The translations under genes were made by a program, and so were the position numbers. DNA of 64,000 nucleotides from VXPQ01 sp965117025 (GTDB lineage: Bacteria; Bacteroidota; Rhodothermia; Rhodothermales; VXPQ01), in NCBI GenBank assembly GCA_965117025.1, contig OZ220746.1:62001-126000 (forward strand). The letters are read 5' to 3'. Below are positions 1 to 9,575 of the stretch, piece by piece; the first letter of the stretch is position 1, and every line of letters starts with the position of its first letter. The notes under the pieces were generated by a model. That model saw only the letters and a program-made list of their open reading frames with translations, ran no database searches and had not been told where the DNA came from.

Positions 1-12
1 GCGCCGCCTGTT

Positions 13-2214
13 ATGAAGAACCTTGTCGATGCATCTCACAAGGATCGGGCGCGCATCGAAGCGCCGCGCACGCTATCTGCGTCGGAACTTGGCGAATCGG
101 TTCATACCACCCTGGCAAACATTGCATTTGAACCGATTGAAAAAATGCCGCGCAGCAAGGCGGCGGATTTGGCGAAGAGGTTGCGGGTGCTTCTGAAGGA
201 GCTTGAGTACTGGTACCATGGGCTTGATACCCTTGTGGCGTCCGACCACGATTACGACCGGCTTTTCCGGGCGCTTGAACAGATAGAGGTGCGCTACCCG
301 GACCTGATTGCACCGGATTCGCCTACGCATCGCACAGGCGCCGCTCCGCTCGAGCGGTTCGAGCGGGTTCGTCACCCGGCCGCCATGCTGTCCCTGGGGA
401 AGGCATTCGATGCGGCCGAGCTGGAGGCGTGGTACGAGCGGTGTCTGCGCGGGCTGCGTGGCCGTTTCGGAGAGGATGCGCGTCCGCAAATGACCGTGGA
501 GCCGAAAATGGACGGTCTTGCCGTGGCGCTCACGTACGAACGAGGTACGCTGGTGCTGGGAGCCACTCGCGGGGATGGCGCGGAGGGGGAGAACATCACC
601 AGGAACGTACGCACGATTCCCTCGATACCCCTGTCCATTCCGTCGCTGCCCGCGTCTGCGGAGGATTCCGGGGCTCCCATTCCGCCGGATCGTATGGAAG
701 TGCGCGGAGAGGTTTACCTCCGCAATCGGGATTTTGAAAAACTGAACGAAGCCGCAGCGGCGGCCGGGGACAAACTGTATGCGAATCCCCGGAATGCCGC
801 CGCCGGCAGCGTGCGCCAGCTCGATCCATCGATTACGGCCTCTCGTCCCTTGTCGTTCGTGGCGTACGGAACGGGTCCGGTGCAGGGCATGGAGGCGCCT
901 CCGGAGGGGCAGCATGCGTTGCTTGCACGGCTCCGGGCATACGGTTTTCGCGTGAGCGAACATGTCGCGCAGTCGGATTCCATCGAAGAGGTGAAATCGC
1001 TCTACGAAGCCTGGCACCGGAAGCGGGAGGAACTGGACTATGAAATCGACGGGCTGGTGGTCAAGATAGACCGGTTCGACTGGCAGGAAACGCTCGGATC
1101 CGTATCGAATGCTCCCCGTTGGGCCGTCGCCTGCAAGTTTCCCGCAGAGGAAGCGACCACGGTGCTGAACGATATCAAGGTCAGTGTAGGGCGGACCGGC
1201 GTCATCAAGCCGGAAGCGGTGCTCGAGCCGGTGCCTGTTGCCGGGGTCATCGTATCGAGCGCCACCCTGCACAATGAAGACTACATTCGTGACCGGGATA
1301 TCCGCATAGGAGATCGCGTGGTGGTGAAACGGGCCGGAGACGTGATTCCCCAGGTCGTGAAGCCCATTGAGGAAGCGCGGTCGGGTGCGGAGCGGAAATG
1401 GGATATGCCTGTGCGCTGTCCGGTATGCGAGAGCGAATTGCGCAAGTTACCGGATGAGGTGGACAGCTACTGCGTGTCCATTGATTGTCCGGCGCAGTTC
1501 ATCCGTCTGGTGGAGCATTTTGCGAGCCGGGGGGCCATGGACATCGAAGGGCTGGGCGCCAAATTGGCGGTGACGCTTGTAGAGGAGGGGCTTGTCAGCA
1601 CCCTGGCGGATATTTATGGCCTTAAAGCTGAACAGTTGACGGTGCTTGAGCTCTTTGCCGAAAAACGGGCCGATAATCTTCTCGAAGGCATCGAAGCCTC
1701 TAAAAAACGCCCTCTCAGCCGGCTTGTATTCGGGCTGGGTATTCGCCACGTGGGCCGCACCACGGCGGAATTGCTTGTCGCCCGGTACGCGTCGCTCGAT
1801 GCCTTGTCGGGGGCCGGTGCAGAAGAAATCGAGCAAATCGAGGGTGTTGGGGAGGTTATTGCCCGGAGCGTGGCGAGCTGGTTTGCGATCGAAGCCAACC
1901 GGGACCTGATACGGCGCTTGCGCGAATCAGGGGTGAATACGGAACGTTCGCCAGAGGAGGCTCCGCCGGCAGAGGAGGAGTCCGGCACGGCGGCTGGCAA
2001 GACCTTCGTACTTACGGGTACGTTGCCAACGCTTGGGAGAGCGGAAGCGACGGCGCGCATCCGGCAGGCCGGAGGCCGCGTCAGCAGTAGCGTGAGCCGG
2101 AATACGGACTATGTGGTGGCCGGCGAGAATCCCGGTTCGAAGCACGAGCGGGCTGTCGAACTCGGGATTGCCCTGCTCGACGAAAATCAACTGCTGGCCC
2201 TGCTCGACGGGTAA
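13..2214 (+). CDS. ligA: NAD-dependent DNA ligase
   Basis: Seals nicks in duplex DNA using NAD+ during replication and repair. The 733-residue product has the full LigA layout: adenylation domain with the nucleotidyl-lysine in EPKMDG (Lys165), OB fold, a four-cysteine zinc finger (Cys469, 472, 487, 492), helix-hairpin-helix repeats (about 515-640) and a C-terminal BRCT domain (about 655-733). The family is usually about 670 residues. The first 44 residues look dispensable, so a start at the ATG at 145 (MPRSKAADLAKRL) is a real alternative. The SSS symporter gene starts only 12 nt after the stop, so the two are probably cotranscribed. Identification is very secure; only the start is uncertain. 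Confidence 0.97.
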   Translation: MKNLVDASHKDRARIEAPRTLSASELGESVHTTLANIAFEPIEKMPRSKAADLAKRLRVLLKELEYWYHGLDTLVASDHDYDRLFRALEQIEVRYPDLIAPDSPTHRTGAAPLERFERVRHPAAMLSLGKAFDAAELEAWYERCLRGLRGRFGEDARPQMTVEPKMDGLAVALTYERGTLVLGATRGDGAEGENITRNVRTIPSIPLSIPSLPASAEDSGAPIPPDRMEVRGEVYLRNRDFEKLNEAAAAAGDKLYANPRNAAAGSVRQLDPSITASRPLSFVAYGTGPVQGMEAPPEGQHALLARLRAYGFRVSEHVAQSDSIEEVKSLYEAWHRKREELDYEIDGLVVKIDRFDWQETLGSVSNAPRWAVACKFPAEEATTVLNDIKVSVGRTGVIKPEAVLEPVPVAGVIVSSATLHNEDYIRDRDIRIGDRVVVKRAGDVIPQVVKPIEEARSGAERKWDMPVRCPVCESELRKLPDEVDSYCVSIDCPAQFIRLVEHFASRGAMDIEGLGAKLAVTLVEEGLVSTLADIYGLKAEQLTVLELFAEKRADNLLEGIEASKKRPLSRLVFGLGIRHVGRTTAELLVARYASLDALSGAGAEEIEQIEGVGEVIARSVASWFAIEANRDLIRRLRESGVNTERSPEEAPPAEEESGTAAGKTFVLTGTLPTLGRAEATARIRQAGGRVSSSVSRNTDYVVAGENPGSKHERAVELGIALLDENQLLALLDG

Positions 2215-2226
2215 TCCCCCTTCGCT

Positions 2227-3774
2227 ATGCTGACCACTCTCGATTACGTCGTGATCGTCCTGTATCTGGCCGGCGTAGCTGCATTCGGTATCAAAGCCGG
2301 AGGGCGGCAAAAAAGCACGGCGGATTATTTTCTCGGCAACAGGGATTTGCCCTGGTGGGCGGTCTGCTTTTCCGTGGTGGCCACCGAAACGAGTACGCTG
2401 ACGGTGATTGGCATTCCGGCGGTGGCGTACGGCGGCAGTCTGACCTTCCTGCAGCTGACCTTCGGCTATCTGCTGGGCCGAATAGCCGTGTCGATGTTTT
2501 TTCTTCCCCGGTACTTTCAGGGAGAACTGGCCACGGCCTATGCCTTGCTCGGTAACCGGTACGGGGATGTAATGCGGAGCACGGCTTCGGTGACGTTTCT
2601 TGTCACCCGCCTGCTTGCCGACGGAGTGCGCCTCTTCGCTACGGCCATTCCCCTGAAGGTGATTGCGGACTCGGCAGGGCTGGATATATCCTACGCACTT
2701 ATCATTTCCGTTATCGCACTGTGCACCATTGTCTACACGCTCATAGGGGGTATCAAGGCCGTGGTATGGATGGATGTCGTTCAGATGGCCGTGTACCTGG
2801 GCGGGGCGGTGGTGGCGGTGATTGTATTGTCAGGGCAAGTGCCCGGCGACTGGTGGATCCAGGCGGCGGAAGCCGGCAAGACGCAGGTGCTTTATCTGGC
2901 GGCGAACGAGTCCCTCTCGACATGGCTTACGTCTCCGTATGCCTTTGTAACCGCCGTGGCGGGCGGGGCGGTGTTTTCCATGGCGTCGCACGGTACGGAT
3001 CAACTCATTGTGCAACGCCTGCTTACCTGCCGGGATGAGCAGGACAGCAAAAAGGCGCTCATCGGTTCTGCCGTAGTGGCCATATTCCAGTTTGCGCTCT
3101 TTCTGGGGGTGGGATTGCTTCTCTGGAGCTACTATGGAGGCGCTCCCATCGCCGATCTGGGCCTTGCCCGGGGCGACGAAATCTTTCCGAAGTTCATCAT
3201 CGAGGGGCTGCCGCCGGGCGTATCCGGCTTGCTGCTGGCCGGTATTGTGGCGGCGGCAATGAGTACGTTATCGTCGTCGCTCAATTCACTGGCCTCGTCC
3301 TCCGTCTTCGATCTGTTCGAGCGTATCCCGTGGTTCGGGCGTATCCGGGGTCAGGCGCTGCCGGCCGCGCGATCCCTGCTCGTATCGCGTCTGTTCACCG
3401 TATTCTGGGGCATCGTATTCATTTTCTTCGCCACGCTTTTCGAGGACCGCGACAACCCGGTGGTCGAACTGGGACTCGCTATTGCCTCGTTCACCTACGG
3501 TGGGTTGCTGGGGGTTTTCCTGCTGGGCCTTATCAATAAGGCCACGAACCAGACGGATGCCGTGCTTTCGTTTGTGGCTACCGTTATCGTCATGGTCTGG
3601 GTGATTTTTTCTGTATGGCATCATCCCCAGGAGGGGTGGATTGTTTCGTTTATGCCCGCCGATGATGTGGTGGCCCGGGAGGGGCTTCGCGCCATAGCCT
3701 GGCCCTGGTATACGGCGATCGGGGCGGGCCTTCACCTTGTTTTGGGATCCCTGCTTGCCCTGCGGCATAGATAG
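2227..3774 (+). CDS. Sodium:solute symporter (SSS family)
   Basis: Inner-membrane Na+-coupled transporter of 515 residues with about 13 hydrophobic segments. The N-terminus has the family signature: a first TM helix followed by STADYFLGNRDLPWWAV, and later the TLIGGIKAVVWMDVVQ stretch. The glycine- and serine-rich motif GIVAAAMSTLSSSLNSLAS, typical of the Na+-binding TM8 region, lies near residue 345. The substrate cannot be read from sequence; related proteins move sugars, amino acids, sialic acid or iodide. It follows ligA by 12 nt and precedes the 7TM-HD gene by 115 nt. Confidence 0.9.
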   Translation: MLTTLDYVVIVLYLAGVAAFGIKAGGRQKSTADYFLGNRDLPWWAVCFSVVATETSTLTVIGIPAVAYGGSLTFLQLTFGYLLGRIAVSMFFLPRYFQGELATAYALLGNRYGDVMRSTASVTFLVTRLLADGVRLFATAIPLKVIADSAGLDISYALIISVIALCTIVYTLIGGIKAVVWMDVVQMAVYLGGAVVAVIVLSGQVPGDWWIQAAEAGKTQVLYLAANESLSTWLTSPYAFVTAVAGGAVFSMASHGTDQLIVQRLLTCRDEQDSKKALIGSAVVAIFQFALFLGVGLLLWSYYGGAPIADLGLARGDEIFPKFIIEGLPPGVSGLLLAGIVAAAMSTLSSSLNSLASSSVFDLFERIPWFGRIRGQALPAARSLLVSRLFTVFWGIVFIFFATLFEDRDNPVVELGLAIASFTYGGLLGVFLLGLINKATNQTDAVLSFVATVIVMVWVIFSVWHHPQEGWIVSFMPADDVVAREGLRAIAWPWYTAIGAGLHLVLGSLLALRHR

Positions 3775-3889
3775 GAACGGTTGCATGCCCGAGCCGGAGA
3801 GGCAAGCATTGCGTTGCCGGGTCCTGCTTTGATCGGGAGGCGCCCCTGCTGCGATCCCACACCGCGTTTCGTTCCCGGACGGTTCCCCT

Positions 3890-6301
3890 ATGAAAGTGTT
3901 GAGAAACGTCGGCCTCTGGAAGAAGAAACCGCAGCCGGTCGGAGGAAACCTCGAAAAGGGCCTTGCTTCCCGGGATAAACCCGGGCAGATCCCGTGGATG
4001 TACAACGGGGGGATTTTATTGGCTCTCGTACTGCTCACGCTGGTCGCTTTTCCGAGAAGCAATGTGTACCAGTACACGGTGGAAATCGGGGAGGACTGGC
4101 ATGGGGAAACCGTGGTGGCTCCTTTTGATTTCTCCATCTACAAGTCGGAGGCGGAACTGGATGCGGAGCGGACGGCGCTTCGGGAAAATACGCCCCCTTA
4201 TTTTCGCGTCTCGGACGATGCGCAAGGGGTCATGGAGGCGAATCGGGACACACTGGTCCAGCAACTTGACGAGGTTTTTGGCGCCTGGGCCGCGTATCGC
4301 ATGCATCGCCTGCTCGGCGAAATGGAGGAAGGAGAGGCCGATTCGCTCCGATATCTCGATCTGCGCCGGGCGGCTCGTCTTACGATCACCGCTGAACAGT
4401 GGCGGTTGCTGGCCGATGCCTATGCGGTGCGCATGCCCGAACTGTCGGGTGTGGAGCCTCCATCCAATGTACCCCGTCCGGACGAACGCCTGCTGAACCA
4501 GGCCTGGAGCGTCGCGTCGCAACTTCTTGTCGTAGGCGTGCTTGATGTGCCGCAGGATAGTGTGCTGGCTGACCAGATCGTGGTTCGGGACGACGCGAAC
4601 CGGACCGAAACGATTCGGGCCAAGGACAATACCTACGGCCTGGACGAGGCGTACGCCTTCGCCGAACGACAATTCCAGCAGAGCGAAGACAGCCTTTCCG
4701 CCGCCCTGGGAGGCGCCTTCTTCCGGGCCATTTTTACCCCGTCGCTCAGCTATCTGCGCGCGGAAAACATACGAGAGCTCCAACGCCTCGAACAACGCAT
4801 TTCTCCGGTGCAGGGTCGGGTGGCGGAGGGCGAAACGATTATCGAGGATGGGAGACGGGTTACGGAGGAGGTGTATGCGCATCTTACCTCGTTAGAACGC
4901 GCATGGCAGGAACGGGGCGGCGAAAACATTCTCTGGAGAGTGCTTCTCGGACAGTTTCTCGTTATTCTTGCGCCCTGTTTTCTCTTCTTCCTGTATTTGT
5001 ATCTGTTGCGCCGGCCCATTTTCGCCAGCAAACGGAGCATGTTGCTTCTGGCCATTCTGTTCGCCGTGGTGGTCGGGCTTTTCGCCATTCCGCTTCACAC
5101 GGAGTCTTTACGCATGTATATCGTGCCGGTAGCTATTGCGCCGGTGCTGATTACGGTGATCTTCGATTCCCGCGTCGGCATTTTCGCCGCATTGACCCTG
5201 GCCCTTCTGGGCGGCCAGTTATTGTACTATAATTTCGAGTTTACCTTCGCTACCTTCCTGGCCTCCGCCCTCGGCGTGTTCAGCGTGCGGGACATCCGCA
5301 ACCGGCGGCAATTCTTCATCAGCGCCGGCATGGTTTTCCTTGGATACCTGGTGGTCCTTGCGGCATCGGCCACCTTTTTCGGGGAACCCTTCCATGTGTT
5401 TTTCGCCGATATGCTGTCCGCGAGCATCAGCGCATTTCTGCTCCTGCTGGCCTATCCGTTGCTGTGGATTGCCGAGCGCGGATTCGGCATTACCACCGAT
5501 CTGACGCTGGTCGAACTTTCCGACATGAATAATCCGCTCCTCAAGCAATTGTCGCTGGAGGCGTCCGGTACGTTCAATCATACTCTCCAGGTGGCCAATC
5601 TTGCGGAAGCCGCTGCGGATGCGATCGGAGCGAATACCTTGCTGGTGCGCGTCGGAGCGCTTTACCACGATATAGGCAAGATCGCCAAGCCGAATTACTT
5701 CGTGGAAAACCAGCGTTCGGGCGTCAATCCGCACGACGATCTGAAGCCGCGGATGAGCGCCCTGATTATCGCGTCGCACGTGAAGGAAGGGCTGGAGAAG
5801 GGCAGAGAATACAATGTGCCGGAGCGCGTGCTGGATTTCATCGCCATGCATCACGGCACATCCCGGATCGAATTCTTTTACCGGCAGGCGCTCGATCAGC
5901 ACAAGAAAGGCGACCCGGAGATTCTCGAATCCGAGTTCCGGTACGATGGCCCGCGTCCCAACACGAAAGAGACGGGAATCCTGATGCTTGCCGATTCCGT
6001 AGAGGCGGCAAGCCGCAGCATTGCCGATCCTACGCACCGGCGTCTTGAAACGCTTATCGAGGACATCGTTTCAGGGCGCCTTGCAGACGGACAACTCGAC
6101 GATACGGATCTGACGTTCCGTGACCTGACGCAAATAAAGCGAACCTTTTTGTCCATCCTGCTGGGCGTTTACCACATACGCATCCGGTATCCGGGCCAGG
6201 ATGAGGAGGAAGACGAGGGCGCCGCCGTCGTGGAAGAGGAAAGCCTGTCCGGAGATGCGGCCCACACCGTAGAGGAGCCTATCCTGCCGGACGGAGGTTA
6301 A
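3890..6301 (+). CDS. pgpH: 7TM-HD family membrane phosphohydrolase (PgpH/YqfF-like)
   Basis: 803-residue membrane protein with the architecture of PgpH-type c-di-AMP phosphodiesterases. One TM helix (about residues 42-60) is followed by a long extracytoplasmic domain (about 65-340), a cluster of about seven TM helices (about 345-540) and a cytoplasmic HD domain. Metal ligands visible are His564 (FNHTLQ), His593-Asp594 (YHDIGK) and a later HH pair in FIAMHHGTS. The family hydrolyses cyclic dinucleotides; c-di-AMP is the known substrate for PgpH, and its use here is inference. The acidic C-terminal tail (about 775-803) is low complexity. The ATG at 3890 gives a positively charged N-terminus ahead of the first TM helix and is a sensible start. 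Confidence 0.92.
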   Translation: MKVLRNVGLWKKKPQPVGGNLEKGLASRDKPGQIPWMYNGGILLALVLLTLVAFPRSNVYQYTVEIGEDWHGETVVAPFDFSIYKSEAELDAERTALRENTPPYFRVSDDAQGVMEANRDTLVQQLDEVFGAWAAYRMHRLLGEMEEGEADSLRYLDLRRAARLTITAEQWRLLADAYAVRMPELSGVEPPSNVPRPDERLLNQAWSVASQLLVVGVLDVPQDSVLADQIVVRDDANRTETIRAKDNTYGLDEAYAFAERQFQQSEDSLSAALGGAFFRAIFTPSLSYLRAENIRELQRLEQRISPVQGRVAEGETIIEDGRRVTEEVYAHLTSLERAWQERGGENILWRVLLGQFLVILAPCFLFFLYLYLLRRPIFASKRSMLLLAILFAVVVGLFAIPLHTESLRMYIVPVAIAPVLITVIFDSRVGIFAALTLALLGGQLLYYNFEFTFATFLASALGVFSVRDIRNRRQFFISAGMVFLGYLVVLAASATFFGEPFHVFFADMLSASISAFLLLLAYPLLWIAERGFGITTDLTLVELSDMNNPLLKQLSLEASGTFNHTLQVANLAEAAADAIGANTLLVRVGALYHDIGKIAKPNYFVENQRSGVNPHDDLKPRMSALIIASHVKEGLEKGREYNVPERVLDFIAMHHGTSRIEFFYRQALDQHKKGDPEILESEFRYDGPRPNTKETGILMLADSVEAASRSIADPTHRRLETLIEDIVSGRLADGQLDDTDLTFRDLTQIKRTFLSILLGVYHIRIRYPGQDEEEDEGAAVVEEESLSGDAAHTVEEPILPDGG

Positions 6302-6338
6302 GGCGCTCCTTGCTCAAAAAACCGCTGAAATCCGAAAC

Positions 6339-6818
6339 GTGAAACAGATTCGCTCGCTGCTATTGGTCATATTCCTTCTGGGTGTCCTGGGCGCCGGCAG
6401 CGAGTTGATCCTGCTGGGCCACTATGAGGAGCCGTGGCAACTCGTGCCGCTGGGAATGATCGGACTGAGCCTAGCGGTGCTCGTTGTCCGGCTTTTTCGC
6501 AACGACGCACGAGTCCTGCGCATTTTTCAGGTGTGTATGCTTCTGTTCGTCGCCGCAGGCATCCTGGGCGTCTATTTGCACTACCAAAGCAATGTCGAAT
6601 TCGAACTGGAAATGAACCCCGCAGCTGCGGGATGGGAGTTGATCCGGGAGTCTCTCAGTGGGGCGATGCCGGCCCTGGCGCCCGGAACCATGGTGCATCT
6701 CGGACTCATCGGACTCCTGTATACCTGGCGGCATCCGATATTCTCTGCCTCCCGAAACAGCGCCAATACATTCCTGGAAGCCAGCGAGGCAAACCCATCA
6801 TACGAGGAAAAAGAATGA
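6339..6818 (+). CDS. Small membrane protein of unknown function
   Basis: 159 residues, read from a GTG start, with four predicted membrane segments: about residues 5-25, 33-50, 63-83 and, less clearly, 120-140. I do not recognise a family. It lies 37 nt after the 7TM-HD gene. Its stop overlaps the start of the helix-hairpin-helix gene (ATGA), so the three are likely one transcript and the two small products translationally coupled. The strong overlap and clean codon use support a real gene. Confidence 0.7.
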   Translation: MKQIRSLLLVIFLLGVLGAGSELILLGHYEEPWQLVPLGMIGLSLAVLVVRLFRNDARVLRIFQVCMLLFVAAGILGVYLHYQSNVEFELEMNPAAAGWELIRESLSGAMPALAPGTMVHLGLIGLLYTWRHPIFSASRNSANTFLEASEANPSYEEKE

Positions 6819-7462
6819 CACAACGCATCCCGTCCCGACTGTTCGTATTGTTTGCAGCGCTTGTATTGCCCACTGCTATTGTTGCCGAGGCTCAGGTGGG
6901 GCAGAACACGGGCGTCCTCAATCCGAACACGGCCACCGAATCCGAACTTGCAGCGCTGCCCCATATGAATGCAGCGAAGGCGGACTCGATCATTGCAGGG
7001 CGTCCGTTCATGAACATGCTTGAGGTCCACGCGCTGGTCGGCGCATCGCTGGATGAAGACCAGCAGAACGAGTTGTACGCCCGGCTTTTCCTGCCGCTGA
7101 ATCTGAATGACACATCCGAGGAAGAAATTCTTCTGGTTCCCGGGGTCGGCAACCGGATGGCCCATGAGTTCGACGAGTACAAACCGTATGCCCACATCGC
7201 AGAGTTCCGCCGGGAAATAGGCAAGTACGTGGACGATGAGGAGGTTGCGCGGCTGGAGCAGTTCGTCTTCGTGCCGATCGATCTGAATACGGCCAGCGAC
7301 GAAGATATTCTTACGATTCCGAACCTGGGTAACCGGATGCTTCATGAATTCAAGGAATATCGACCATACAGCCGGATCGAACAGTTTCGCCGGGAGATAG
7401 GCAAGTATGTCGATGACGACGAAGTCGCGCGGCTGGAACGCTATGTGGAGATTCGGCCTTAG
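6815..7462 (+). CDS. Secreted helix-hairpin-helix (ComEA-like) protein
   Basis: 215 residues with a cleavable signal peptide (about 1-27, ending near AEAQ). Three successive helix-hairpin-helix units follow, marked by LNPNTATESELAALPHM, LNLNDTSEEEILLVPGVG and IDLNTASDEDILTIPNLG. The last two units share a following block (EFRREIGKYVDDEEVARLE against QFRREIGKYVDDDEVARLE), so the gene carries an internal duplication of about 70 residues. ComEA-type HhH domains bind DNA non-specifically, but this one lacks a clear membrane anchor, so a periplasmic role is inferred. The start overlaps the preceding gene by four bases. A longer in-frame opening begins at 6434 but lies inside the preceding gene in another frame. 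Confidence 0.8.
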   Translation: MTQRIPSRLFVLFAALVLPTAIVAEAQVGQNTGVLNPNTATESELAALPHMNAAKADSIIAGRPFMNMLEVHALVGASLDEDQQNELYARLFLPLNLNDTSEEEILLVPGVGNRMAHEFDEYKPYAHIAEFRREIGKYVDDEEVARLEQFVFVPIDLNTASDEDILTIPNLGNRMLHEFKEYRPYSRIEQFRREIGKYVDDDEVARLERYVEIRP

Positions 7463-7521
7463 TTGCGGCGGCGTGAAGCGAACATGAGAATTCATTATTA
7501 TTGTGACTTGATCTCTTTCTC

Positions 7522-8001
7522 ATGTTCTCCCCGCTCCTACCCCGACGCGATACCGTGAAGAATTCTCTCGCAACCGTTCTGCCGGGCAGGTATCTGGCTT
7601 CCTGCTCGCGACTGGCGGCGTGCGCCGCAGCCTGGTGCGGTCTGCACTGCGCACTCACGCCGGTCCTGGTCGTGGCGGCGCCGGCGCTCGCGCTCTCCGA
7701 AGGCGTCGAGCGAGCCGTATGGATCGGGACCGTCCTTGTCGGCGCGGTAATGCTTGTCCTGGGCCCGGCCCGCAAGAACGCGGCCGTGATTCTCACTTTC
7801 GGCGCCGGCGCCGTGCTCTGGACAGCTTCCCTCGCCGGCTGGCTCGAGCCGCTGCCCGAGACCGTGACGTCAGCTGCCGGCAGCCTGATCCTCGCAGGCG
7901 CCCTCGTGCTGAGCGCGCGCGTCTGCCAGACCGGCGCGTGCGCGGTATGCGGCGACGAGGAGCACGCGGGCCGTCTATCGGAACGTGAAGGTCCCCGGTA
8001 A
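7522..8001 (+). CDS. MerC-family membrane protein
   Basis: 159 residues with about four TM helices. The first helix carries the MerC-type cysteine pair (AAWCGLHCALTP, near residues 38-45), and a cysteine cluster (CQTGACAVC) lies near the C-terminus. MerC proteins are membrane carriers linked to mercury or other metal uptake. Without merA, merT or merP nearby, mercury transport is only a possibility. An alternative start is the GTG at 7555, which trims 11 residues. It precedes the PutP-type gene by 26 nt. A 10-bp inverted repeat (7480-7489/7518-7527) overlaps the annotated start. Confidence 0.65.
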   Translation: MFSPLLPRRDTVKNSLATVLPGRYLASCSRLAACAAAWCGLHCALTPVLVVAAPALALSEGVERAVWIGTVLVGAVMLVLGPARKNAAVILTFGAGAVLWTASLAGWLEPLPETVTSAAGSLILAGALVLSARVCQTGACAVCGDEEHAGRLSEREGPR

Positions 8002-8027
8002 TGAGGGGGGCCATTAAGGCGCCATAG

Positions 8028-9482
8028 ATGATCGTTTCTTTTGTCGGCTTCCTGCTGTGTTTCACCCTCATCGGGGTGTCTTCCGCGTGGCTCAGCCGCG
8101 GCACCCGGCATGACTACTACCTGGCTGGCAGCAGCGTAAAGCCATGGCTGGTGGGGCTCTCCGCCGTGGCGACCAACAACAGTGGCTTCATGTTCATCGG
8201 TGTCATCGGCTACACCTATGCCACTGGCTTCCCCGCATTCTGGTTGATGTTCGGCTGGATCGCGGGAGACTTCCTGAGCTCTCTCTTTGTCCACCGCAGG
8301 CTGCGGGCGGCCACGGCGCGCACCGGCGAGGTAAGTTATGCCGGTGTATTGGCCAACTGGTACGGGGTACCGCACGACCGGCTGCAACGTGTCATCGGCG
8401 CGGTATCGCTGCTGTTCATGCTGGCTTACGCCAGCGCACAACTGGTCGCAGGCTCCAAGGCGCTGCATGTGTTCTTCGGTTGGCCACAGTCCACCGGCGC
8501 CATATTGGGGGCCGTGCTGATCACCGTTTACTGCTTTGCCGGTGGCATTCGCGCATCCATCTGGACAGACGCGGCTCAATCCACCGTCATGATCGTCGCC
8601 ATGGGCGTACTGTTTTTCGTGGCAACCGAATCTTTAGGCGGTTTCAATGCAGCGCTCTCCGCCATGGGCGGTATTCCGGGTTACACCGACTGGTTTCCCG
8701 GCGACCTGCTGTTACCCGGGGTGGCGGGGATGGGGCTATTCATCCTGGGCTGGATGTTCGCTGGTCTGTCGGTGATCGGCCAGCCTCATGTGATGATCCG
8801 TTTTATGACCCTGGACAGTTCCGAACACATGCGCCGGGCGAGAATCTGGTACTACCTGTGGTTCACCGTCTTCCACTTTCTGGCCACCGGCGTGGGGCTC
8901 CTCTCCCGTATTTACCTGAGTGACGTCCCTGCCTTCGATGCTGAATTGGCGCTGCCGACCATGGCCGTGGATCTGTTAAACCCGGCTCTGGTGGGGCTGA
9001 TTCTGGCCGGTATCTTTGCCGCCGCCATGTCCACGGCGGATTCACTGATACTGAGTTGTTCGGCCGCGATAACGCACGACCTGCTGCCCCGTCGGATAGA
9101 GCATACGCTGCTCATCAAGGGAACGACTATCGTCATCACGGCGGTGGCGCTGGGCCTCGCAATGATCAACAGCCAGAGTGTGTTCAGCCTGGTCATCATG
9201 GCCTGGTCGGCCCTGGCAAGCGCGTTTGCTCCGCTGCTGATCGCACTCTGCCTGGACTGGAAGCCTTCATTGCGCTTGAGCCTGTCGGCTATTGTGATCG
9301 GGCTTTCCGTAGCCCTGTTGTGGCGGTGGCCGGGTTGGGAGCAACACATTTATGAAGGCCTGTCCGGCATTATCGCAGGCCTGGTAGTGCTTCGCCTTGG
9401 GACCCATAGACATTCAGAGAATTCCGGAACGGCGACAGTTCGCCAGGGAGAACGAGACGATGCAACCGGATCCGGCTCCTGA
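8028..9482 (+). CDS. Sodium:proline symporter-like protein (SSS family, PutP type)
   Basis: 484-residue SSS transporter with about 12-13 TM helices. It is closer to PutP than to the symporter at 2227: it has DYYLAGSSVKPWLVGLSAVATNNSGFMFIG near the N-terminus, FAGGIRASIWTDAAQS near residue 172, and FAAAMSTADSLILSCSAAIT in the Na+-site helix. Proline or another amino acid is the likely substrate, by family resemblance only. It has its own short leader after the MerC-like gene and is followed by a convergent MoxR gene. The hydrophilic tail after the last helix is dispensable-looking. Confidence 0.85.
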   Translation: MIVSFVGFLLCFTLIGVSSAWLSRGTRHDYYLAGSSVKPWLVGLSAVATNNSGFMFIGVIGYTYATGFPAFWLMFGWIAGDFLSSLFVHRRLRAATARTGEVSYAGVLANWYGVPHDRLQRVIGAVSLLFMLAYASAQLVAGSKALHVFFGWPQSTGAILGAVLITVYCFAGGIRASIWTDAAQSTVMIVAMGVLFFVATESLGGFNAALSAMGGIPGYTDWFPGDLLLPGVAGMGLFILGWMFAGLSVIGQPHVMIRFMTLDSSEHMRRARIWYYLWFTVFHFLATGVGLLSRIYLSDVPAFDAELALPTMAVDLLNPALVGLILAGIFAAAMSTADSLILSCSAAITHDLLPRRIEHTLLIKGTTIVITAVALGLAMINSQSVFSLVIMAWSALASAFAPLLIALCLDWKPSLRLSLSAIVIGLSVALLWRWPGWEQHIYEGLSGIIAGLVVLRLGTHRHSENSGTATVRQGERDDATGSGS

Positions 9483-9575
9483 ATCGAGCGGCTTGTGCAG
9501 CGTGGCTATGAGCCGGGACGCTCTGCACCGATATCGATCTGACCGGCGTGGCGCGGATCTGGTGAGGTGAGATTC

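Noticed and set aside
7480..7527. A 10-bp inverted repeat around the leader of the MerC-like gene as a metal-regulator operator.
   Set aside because: Several such repeats are expected by chance at this spacing, and no regulator gene is adjacent.
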